Assembly (NCBI GenBank): GCA_036267155.1
Contig: DATAWP010000085.1
Coordinates: 58,264-122,263 of the forward strand
Origin: PALSA-1353 sp036267155
GTDB taxonomy: Bacteria; Planctomycetota; Phycisphaerae; Tepidisphaerales; Tepidisphaeraceae
Direction of reading: 5' to 3'
Length of the DNA: 64,000 nucleotides
Each line of letters opens with the position of its first letter. Position 1 is the first letter of the stretch. This document shows, one piece after another, positions 8,388-14,771 of this stretch. The translations under genes and the position numbers were made by a program. The notes beneath the pieces were generated by a model. The model saw only the letters and a program-made list of their open reading frames with translations. It made no database searches and was not told where the DNA came from.

Positions 8388-9496
8388 CGGATGCCCCAGA
8401 ACGGCACGTTGAACCAGAGAAACCGGCTGACTTCAACATCAAACGCGACGCCAACCAGGCAGATCAACGCCGACACGGCGGCGATGCGATGGCTGCCGTT
8501 GCGGCGGCGAATGGCATAGATGGCTGATGCCGCACCAACCGCCAACGCCGGCACGCCGAACGTGAACGCTCCGATCACCGAGCCGAAAACACTGCCGCCC
8601 AGCAGTGCGAAATCCCAGGGGAAAGGTTGCCCCTTCGGCATCGCCGGCCGTTCGGATGCGCTGGACGCCGCGACCGCCAAGTCATCGAGCGGCGCCTCTG
8701 CCGCAGCGGGAATGAAATCGGGCGCGGTCGGCACATCCAACGCCCCCACGTGTGTACACCCGTACGCGGCGCATCCCCGGTTTTCGCGCCAGCATTCGGC
8801 GTGATAAGTCTGCGAGCATTCGGGACAGGCGGTTGTCGCGTCGCCTTGCAGGATGGGGCTCTGGCAGATGCTGCAAATCCGCGCCGCCGGCTGCGGCTGG
8901 GGCTGGGGCAGGTCCGCCGCCAGGGGATCGAACGGCCGCGCACTGGAACCCAGTTCCACCGGTTCCGTGATCGCCGGCATGTTCACGATCGAATCGTTGG
9001 GCGTCAGCGGGCGACGAATCCCCGATGCCGGCTCGCCAGGAACCGTGATCTCGCCGTGGCAGATCGCGCATCGTCCGTACGCCCCGGCCATGCTGGCTGG
9101 AACCCACATCGGCGCGCCGCACTCACAGGCGAGCAGAATCCCAGGATTCTGAAATTCCGGATTCGTTCCGTCCTGGGCGATTTCGAAAGTCACCGAGTGT
9201 TCGGGCAACTGGTCGCCGTCGTGGAAGGTCATCTTTCCCGGGCCGATTCGGATCTCATCGCCATCGTGCAGCGTCGTTTTGCCCTCGATGCGATGGCCGT
9301 TGACGAAGGTGCCGCCCCGGCTGTGGGCGTCGGCGATGTAAAAGGAATCTTCCTGCTTGTCGATCCAGGCGTGAATGCGCGAAACGACGCGCTGACCGAA
9401 CTGAACGCCATTGAACGGTTTCCGGCCAACGAGAACGCGGCGGGTAAACGTCGCCGCTTGGACCAGATCGCCGGATTGGATCACCAGGCTAGCCAT
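8384..9496 (-). CDS. FHA - zinc ribbon - prokaryotic RING finger - membrane protein (E3-like)
   Basis: 370 residues. An FHA domain spans about 1-100, with G24-R25, S39-R40-x-H42 and the TFVNG loop at 63-67 that binds phosphothreonine. A zinc ribbon uses C124, C126, C143 and C146. A RING-type binuclear zinc site follows: C208-x2-C211-x12-C224-x2-C227-x4-H232-x2-C235-x6-C242-x4-C247, which fits prokaryotic RING family 1. Two or three membrane segments lie at about 286-318 and 326-345. The protein would be an E3-like scaffold at the membrane recruiting phosphorylated partners. ATG 9496 was chosen (MASLVIQSGD) because the FHA fold begins there and GGGAC precedes it; a start at 9571 is possible. 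Ligase activity is inferred. Confidence 0.85.
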   Translation of the reverse strand: MASLVIQSGDLVQAATFTRRVLVGRKPFNGVQFGQRVVSRIHAWIDKQEDSFYIADAHSRGGTFVNGHRIEGKTTLHDGDEIRIGPGKMTFHDGDQLPEHSVTFEIAQDGTNPEFQNPGILLACECGAPMWVPASMAGAYGRCAICHGEITVPGEPASGIRRPLTPNDSIVNMPAITEPVELGSSARPFDPLAADLPQPQPQPAARICSICQSPILQGDATTACPECSQTYHAECWRENRGCAAYGCTHVGALDVPTAPDFIPAAAEAPLDDLAVAASSASERPAMPKGQPFPWDFALLGGSVFGSVIGAFTFGVPALAVGAASAIYAIRRRNGSHRIAAVSALICLVGVAFDVEVSRFLWFNVPFWGIR

Positions 9497-9589
9497 GCCG
9501 TCCCACAAAAACGCGGTCCATGGCCCTCGAACACCGACGGCCCTCGCGTGGTTATTGTACGCCTGCGCCAAAGGATCAGGCGGGAAGTC

Positions 9590-10405
9590 TTACGATCGCG
9601 CCATGTGCAGAATCCATTCGGGGATATGGAAATCCTGCAGGCGAATCAGCAAGCCCAGCAACAATCCCATCGCGGCAAACAGTGCAAGTCCGATAATTCC
9701 CAGAAGGATTCGTCCCAGCGGGGCGTGGCGGCGTTTTCGCGTCCGCAGCGCCGGCGTGGCGCCTGGCCGCGGCGTGGCCGCAGGCTCGGCTTCCGCATTC
9801 GACGCCGAAGGCGAAATTGCCTTCTGCGAGAGAATTTCGGCCGCCGGCTCGTCGGCGTCAATCAGATATCCCAAGCGCTTGGATTGTCCCGCCTCGGCCC
9901 CGAAGACTCCCTCTTCGCCGCTGCGCGGATCGTAGACCAGTGCCGTCTGCCATGGCAGACCGAAAAAGCTTTCGTGCACGAAGACGTCCAGCTTGGAGAG
10001 GAAAACCCCATGGCCAGGGTGCGTGTGATACCATCCGACGATCCGGTGATCGGGGAATTGACTGTCCATCGACGTTTGAATGTGCTGCCAGGTCGCGGCG
10101 GTGAAGGTCACCTGCCCGGCGCTGCCGGTGGACGATTGGCCTTCGACGATGTGCTCGACCATCAGGAACGGGCCGGTTCCGTCGTTATAGACATCGCCGA
10201 CCAACACGCCGCATATCTCAACGCGCGGCGAGGAATCGCCGTGCGTGTGGAGACGATTGAGGGCGGACTGGCGGATAACGACCTGGAACTCGCTCGTGCG
10301 AGGGCCGCTGAGCCGCAGCTTGATCAGATCGCGCCGCGGCAATTTGGAAAAATCGATGCCGCCGTAAATCGTGCTCTCTGGTTCGATGGTTTGAATCACT
10401 CCCAT
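9590..10405 (-). CDS. JAB/JAMM isopeptidase with C-terminal membrane anchor
   Basis: 271 residues. The complete JAMM zinc-protease signature is present: catalytic E63 (RVEICGVLVG) and H127-x-H129-x7-S137-x2-D140 (HTHPGHGVFLSKLD). The fold covers about residues 40-180. A low-complexity linker rich in Ala/Pro follows, then a basic stretch RTRKRR and one membrane segment at about 231-254 near the C-terminus. The protease domain should face the cytoplasm. In ubiquitin-type systems this enzyme trims the modifier precursor or removes it from targets. The start overlaps the E1-like gene by 10 bases, so the two are coupled. Every catalytic residue is intact. Confidence 0.92.
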   Translation of the reverse strand: MGVIQTIEPESTIYGGIDFSKLPRRDLIKLRLSGPRTSEFQVVIRQSALNRLHTHGDSSPRVEICGVLVGDVYNDGTGPFLMVEHIVEGQSSTGSAGQVTFTAATWQHIQTSMDSQFPDHRIVGWYHTHPGHGVFLSKLDVFVHESFFGLPWQTALVYDPRSGEEGVFGAEAGQSKRLGYLIDADEPAAEILSQKAISPSASNAEAEPAATPRPGATPALRTRKRRHAPLGRILLGIIGLALFAAMGLLLGLLIRLQDFHIPEWILHMARS

Positions 10406-11616
10406 GACAGCGCCTCCGTTTCTTCAATGAGCGGCCCCAGTATTCGCTGGCGGTCGCCGGACATTTCAAAACCGATCACTTCGTTTCCGCGTCGGGCCGC
10501 CACGATGTCCAGCAGCGGAATGCCGATCTGGCCCAGCGTGCGATCCAAAAACCGCGAGTCATCCCCTATCCGGAAAAACGTCTTCACTTCCCGGCGAACG
10601 CCCGGACATTTCGGGCAAAACGCCTTCTCGGCTCGAACTTTTCCCAGTGATACAAATAACTCTTCCGACGCTCCGCAACGCGGGCAATCGAGCGATTGCA
10701 GCACATCCCGGCTCAATTCCAAATTCGCACCGGGCAGCAGATTCCGAGCCTCGGCAAGCAAATCGCCAACCGTCACCTCATCCACGCCCGCATCCAAGGA
10801 ATGAATCGAGGCAAAAGTCTCGTGGCTCAAACAGTCTTCATTGCGCTGATATTCCACGAGATACGAGTCGGCCGACAATCCATCGAATACCCATCCGCGC
10901 CCGGCGATGGTGGACATGCCGTGCAGCAGCTTGACCGCTTCCTGGCACTGCACGCCGGCGATGATCGACGCGATCGTCGGAGTCGTGGGCGTTTTGCCCT
11001 GCTCCATTTCCGAGCGGCTCAACAGATTGCAGCTTCGCCGCGCGTGCAGGAGCTTCCAATCGGTCGTGGACATCGTGCATTCGTAGCACGGCCCATCGCC
11101 GGGAAGAAAAACGCGGGCGGCGCCGGCGATGGCTTCGATGGCGCCGTCGATCCAGGGACGATTGACCTTGTGGCAATTGCGGTTGATCGCCAGGCGCGCT
11201 TCGCGGTTGTCCAGGCCGCCGATCACCACGTCCGCCCACCGGAATACTCCCAGCCCTAAATCGTGAACGATGTTTCCATTGAACGCCCCGACGCGGATAC
11301 CCGGATAAATCGACTTGGCCGCTTCGGCAGCGACATCGGCCTTATGACGGCCATTGTCCGACTCCCGATACAGAACCGACCGCGAGAGGTTTGAGTTCTC
11401 CACCCGATCCATGTCCGCGATCAAAATTCTGCCCACTCCCAGCAGGGCCAGATTCTTGACGATCTCGTTGCCCAGCGCCCCGGCCCCGATCACCAACACC
11501 TTCGCGGCGGACAGCTTGGACTGGTCCCACCATGCGATCAGCCGAAAGCGATCGAACCGATCTTCCGACAGGCCAAGCCCATCGCCTGCAGAAATATGAA
11601 GCGTCCGCTCATGCAT
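10396..11616 (-). CDS. E1-like (ThiF/MoeB/UBA) adenylating enzyme
   Basis: 406 residues from ATG 11616. The Rossmann ATP site GAGALG is at 44-49, with acidic D68, the R of SNLSR at 79, K92 and D136 (GGLDNREAR), all E1/ThiF landmarks. C177-x2-C180 forms part of a zinc site. Cys196 (RRSCNLLS) is followed by GKTPTTPTIASIIAG, which is where the thioester cysteine region lies in this family. After about 245 there is an extra C-terminal part with DEVTVGDLLAEARNLL and a zinc ribbon (C311, C314, C334, C337). It would adenylate the C-terminal glycine of a ubiquitin-like protein. A TTG start at 11652 is possible but lacks a ribosome site. It is the first gene of the operon. Confidence 0.9.
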   Translation of the reverse strand: MHERTLHISAGDGLGLSEDRFDRFRLIAWWDQSKLSAAKVLVIGAGALGNEIVKNLALLGVGRILIADMDRVENSNLSRSVLYRESDNGRHKADVAAEAAKSIYPGIRVGAFNGNIVHDLGLGVFRWADVVIGGLDNREARLAINRNCHKVNRPWIDGAIEAIAGAARVFLPGDGPCYECTMSTTDWKLLHARRSCNLLSRSEMEQGKTPTTPTIASIIAGVQCQEAVKLLHGMSTIAGRGWVFDGLSADSYLVEYQRNEDCLSHETFASIHSLDAGVDEVTVGDLLAEARNLLPGANLELSRDVLQSLDCPRCGASEELFVSLGKVRAEKAFCPKCPGVRREVKTFFRIGDDSRFLDRTLGQIGIPLLDIVAARRGNEVIGFEMSGDRQRILGPLIEETEALSWE

Positions 11617-11910
11617 TGCGGTTTCCGGACAAAACAGGTTGTCGCAATCCAAACGTTCCCGTGGCAGCGTGAACCTTCCTGGCGAAGGCGGCCACTTTCA
11701 TGGAAGATGTTCAATGCGAATCCACCCTGATTCGCCGGCGTCTGATGCCCTCTATCGATATACACCAGATCAGCCGGCTCGGCCAATCGCGAAATATCGA
11801 CAGTCCAATAATCCCAATGATACGGGCAACGAGGCTCTGTCAAAAGGTAATTCCTGTAATGACTCTGATTTTACGGCGGCCGGGGAGAAGGGATTGCCCA
11901 TTGCCTACTG

Positions 11911-11964
11911 CCTATTGCCTATTGCCTATTGGGGCCAATCAATCAATAGGCAATAGGCAATAGG
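11911..11964. repeat. ATTGCCT inverted repeat upstream of the conjugation operon
   Basis: Three units of a 7-base repeat (CCTATTG) at 11911-11931 are exactly inverted at 11944-11964, giving 21 paired bases and a 12-base loop. More degenerate copies lie just before, from 11892. It stands between the divergent E1-like and spoVR genes. The rest of 11617-11995 shows no gene that I can support; promoters of both genes must lie here. Confidence 0.8.
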
Positions 11965-11995
11965 AAATAGACAATTAGCCGACTAATATTCCTAC

Positions 11996-13528
11996 ATGGC
12001 CTCTCACTCCATCGGCACCTTCCCCGCCGAGCTGCTCGCTGCCAAAAAGCAGATTCGCGAGCGTGCCCGCTCCTATGGCCTGGATTTCTTCCCCGTCATC
12101 TTCGAGATGTGCGATTACGAGCAGATGAACCAGATCGCCGCCTACGGTGGGTTCCCCCAGCGATACCCCCACTGGCGGTTTGGAGCCGATTACGAACGCC
12201 TCCGCAAGCAGCATTTCTACGGCCTGGGCCGTGTTTACGAAATGGTCATCAACAACGATCCCTGTTACGCGTATCTTCAGGAATCCAACCCGCTCGTCGA
12301 TCAGAAACTGGTGATCGCCCACGTCTACGGTCACGCCGACTTCTTCAAGAACAACCTGTGGTTCAGCCAGACCAACCACAAGATGATGGACGAGATGGCC
12401 AACCACGCCACCCGCATTCGCCGGCACATCGAAAAACAGGGCTACGACACGGTTGAGAAATTCCTGGACGTCTGTCTGAGCATCGAAGACCTGATCGATG
12501 CACACAGCATGTTTCTCAATCGCGGCCCGCTGGAGCAGAAGCCGCAGGAAACACCGCGGGAGGAATTGGTTTCCAAGTTCAAAGCCAAGGATTATCTCGA
12601 CCGCTGGATCAATCCGCCGGAGGTATTGGAGGCCGAGGCCAAGAAGATGCGCGAGGAGCGGGCCAGAATCCGCCACGTCACGCCGGCCAATCCGACGCGC
12701 GACGTGCTCTGGTATCTCCTGCAGCATTCCCGCCTGGAGGACTGGCAGATGGATTGCCTCTCCATCGTGCGTGAGGAGGCATATTATTTCGCCCCGCAGG
12801 GAATGACGAAAGTGATGAACGAAGGCTGGGCCAGCTATTGGCACAGCACGCTGATGACCAAGCATTTCGTCGAAGCCAAGGAAATCATCGATTATGCCGA
12901 CCACCACAGCGGCACCGTCCACATGCCGCCGGGGAGTTTCAATCCGTACAAGATCGGCCTGGAACTTTTCCGCGACATCGAAGACCGCTGGAACAAAGGC
13001 CGTTTCGGCAAGGCATACGAGGAATCCGACAACCTCGGCGAGAAGAAATCCTGGGACAAGGGATTGGGCCTGGGCCGCGAAAAGATTTTTGAAGTCCGTC
13101 GCATGTACAACGACGTCAACTTCATCGATGAATTCATGACCGCCGAGTTCATCGAGAAACACAAGTTCTACCAATACGGCCGCGATCCCCACACCGGCCA
13201 GCTTCGGATCATCACCCGCGATCCGACTCGCATCAAGCAGACGATGCTATACCACCTGACGAACCATGGCCGCCCGTTCATTTACGTGGTCGACGGCGAC
13301 TATTGCGGCCGCGGCGAGCTTTATCTGGCCCACAAGTACAACGGCATGGACCTGGAAATCAAATACGCGGTCGAAACGCTCAAGAATGTGTACAAGATTT
13401 GGCAGCATCCGGTGCATTTACAGGCGAAGATCGACGACGACATGGTTCTGTTCAGTTACGCCGGCGACCAGCCCAAACAGCAGACGATCCACGACGAACT
13501 GCCCAAGCCAGCGCACCAAATTGTTTAG
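11996..13528 (+). CDS. spoVR: SpoVR family protein
   Basis: 510 residues, the normal size for the SpoVR/YcgB family. Recognisable stretches include YGLDFFPVIFE near the start, GGFPQRYPHWRFG, then HVYGHADFFKNN, the central EAYYFAPQGMTKVMNEGW, HHSGTVHMPPGSFNPYKIG and the C-terminal DGDYCGRGELYLAHKYNG. In Bacillus a member is needed for spore cortex formation; elsewhere it is linked to the PrkA kinase and a YeaH-type protein under starvation. Neither partner is next to it here. The biochemical role is not known. The ATG at 11996 follows the ATTGCCT repeats closely, without a clear ribosome site. Confidence 0.93.
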   Translation: MASHSIGTFPAELLAAKKQIRERARSYGLDFFPVIFEMCDYEQMNQIAAYGGFPQRYPHWRFGADYERLRKQHFYGLGRVYEMVINNDPCYAYLQESNPLVDQKLVIAHVYGHADFFKNNLWFSQTNHKMMDEMANHATRIRRHIEKQGYDTVEKFLDVCLSIEDLIDAHSMFLNRGPLEQKPQETPREELVSKFKAKDYLDRWINPPEVLEAEAKKMREERARIRHVTPANPTRDVLWYLLQHSRLEDWQMDCLSIVREEAYYFAPQGMTKVMNEGWASYWHSTLMTKHFVEAKEIIDYADHHSGTVHMPPGSFNPYKIGLELFRDIEDRWNKGRFGKAYEESDNLGEKKSWDKGLGLGREKIFEVRRMYNDVNFIDEFMTAEFIEKHKFYQYGRDPHTGQLRIITRDPTRIKQTMLYHLTNHGRPFIYVVDGDYCGRGELYLAHKYNGMDLEIKYAVETLKNVYKIWQHPVHLQAKIDDDMVLFSYAGDQPKQQTIHDELPKPAHQIV

Positions 13529-13584
13529 CGACGTCATTCCGACCGCGGCCCGTGTTTTTGCTCCCTCCCGGCCGTCCCTTTCGC

Positions 13585-13590
13585 TATACT
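13585..13590 (+). promoter_or_regulatory. -10-like TATACT close to the GT9 start
   Basis: TATACT ends 9 bases before ATG 13600 and no ribosome site is present between them. Transcription would start within about three bases of the ATG, giving a leaderless or nearly leaderless message. No good -35 box is seen. Confidence 0.45.
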
Positions 13591-13599
13591 CCCCGTGCG

Positions 13600-14733
13600 A
13601 TGCTCGAAGCCGGCAAAATCCTGGTCGTCCAGCCGAACTGGGTTGGTGACGCCGTGATGGCCACCCCCGCCCTGCGGGCCGTGCGCGATCTGTACCCCAG
13701 CGCCCACATCGCCTACATGATGAAGCGGTACGTGAAGCCGCTGTACACCGGCTTACCCTGGGCCGACCAGCTCATCACCTACCGTTCGGGCAAAACCGAA
13801 AAAAAAGCCGGCAAGGGCCTGTTCGATCTGGCTCGCCGGCTGCGCGGCGCGAAATTCGACCTGGCAATCCTGCTGCCCAATTCGTTCCAGGCCGCACTGG
13901 TCTGCAAGATGGCCAACATTCCCCGCATTGTCGGATACGAGCGTGACGGCCGCGGATTTCTGCTGAGCGACAAACTCTTGCCTCGCAAAGAAAAGGGCAA
14001 ATTTATCCCCACGCCCATCGTCAAGTATTACATGGGCCTGGCTCATTACCTCGGCTCTCAGGCGAGGGACCTGACCCTGAAATTATTCGTCACCGAATCC
14101 GAACGGCGTGACGCGGCCGACGTTTTCGAGCGCGCCGGGCTGCCGCGCGACCTTGATCGCCCCGCCGCGGCGGGCAAAGCTCCGCTGGTTCTCCTGAACC
14201 CCGGCGCTCAATTTGGAGTCGCCAAATGCTGGCCGCCGGAATATTTCGCAGCCCTTGCCGATCGGTTGATCGACGAACTGGGCGCCACGATCCTGCTCAG
14301 CGGCGCCCCGCGCGAGCGGCGGATCATCGACGCCGTTTTTCGAGGCATGCGCCACGCCCCGGTCGATCTGCTCGCCAAGGGATCGTCGCTGGGTGCGTTG
14401 AAGGAGATCATCCGCCGCTGCGATTTGATGGTGACGAACGACACCGGACCCCGCCACATCGCCGCCGCGTTTGACGTTCCGGTGGTGACGCTCTTCGGCC
14501 CGACCCATCCCGAATGGACCGAGATTTACTTCGCAAAAGAAAAGAAATTGGCCGTGAAAGTTTTCTGCGGCCCATGCCAGAAGAAGATTTGCCCGCTGGA
14601 TCACCGCTGCATGACGCGCCTGACCCCGGCGATGGCCTACGACGCCGCGACGGCATTGCTGTCTCGCCCATCGGATGCGGACGCCCCCGAAAAGCCGCGG
14701 GATAGCTATCCAGCGGTCCCGCAGATCGGCTAA
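13600..14733 (+). CDS. Glycosyltransferase family 9 (lipopolysaccharide heptosyltransferase II-like)
   Basis: 377 residues of GT-B fold. The N-terminus KILVVQPNWVGDAVMATPALRAV is the WaaF signature for the acceptor side. Later come LNPGAQFGVAKCWPPEYFA and the nucleotide-sugar end TNDTGPRHIAAAFDVPVVTLFGPTHPEW, typical of WaaF and WaaC. A Cys-rich tail CGPCQKKICPLDHRCM, also usual in WaaF, follows. It would add a heptose or similar sugar to lipid A core at the inner face of the membrane. The frame is open upstream into spoVR, but similarity begins at ATG 13600, which has TATACT 9 bases before it and no ribosome site. Confidence 0.88.
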   Translation: MLEAGKILVVQPNWVGDAVMATPALRAVRDLYPSAHIAYMMKRYVKPLYTGLPWADQLITYRSGKTEKKAGKGLFDLARRLRGAKFDLAILLPNSFQAALVCKMANIPRIVGYERDGRGFLLSDKLLPRKEKGKFIPTPIVKYYMGLAHYLGSQARDLTLKLFVTESERRDAADVFERAGLPRDLDRPAAAGKAPLVLLNPGAQFGVAKCWPPEYFAALADRLIDELGATILLSGAPRERRIIDAVFRGMRHAPVDLLAKGSSLGALKEIIRRCDLMVTNDTGPRHIAAAFDVPVVTLFGPTHPEWTEIYFAKEKKLAVKVFCGPCQKKICPLDHRCMTRLTPAMAYDAATALLSRPSDADAPEKPRDSYPAVPQIG

Positions 14734-14759
14734 GTCTCGCCAACCATCCCCGTTCCTTT

Positions 14760-14765
14760 TAGAAT
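14760..14765 (+). promoter_or_regulatory. -10-like TAGAAT close to the purL start
   Basis: TAGAAT ends 6 bases before ATG 14772, which would put the transcription start on the A of the start codon. No Shine-Dalgarno sequence is present. No -35 box is convincing. Confidence 0.5.
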
Positions 14766-14771
14766 CGCCCC

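Noticed and set aside
8627..10804. A 725-codon open frame on the plus strand
   Set aside because: It is antisense to the JAB, FHA-RING and E1-like genes, which have full domain signatures; its translation is arginine-rich with no domain. High GC makes such shadow frames common.
11538..11843. A 101-residue minus-strand ORF as a possible ubiquitin-like gene
   Set aside because: It overlaps the E1-like start, has many Cys and Trp residues, no beta-grasp pattern and no C-terminal Gly-Gly.
11892..11964. ATTGCCT repeats as a CRISPR array
   Set aside because: Units are 7 bases, directly adjacent, with no spacers and no cas genes nearby.
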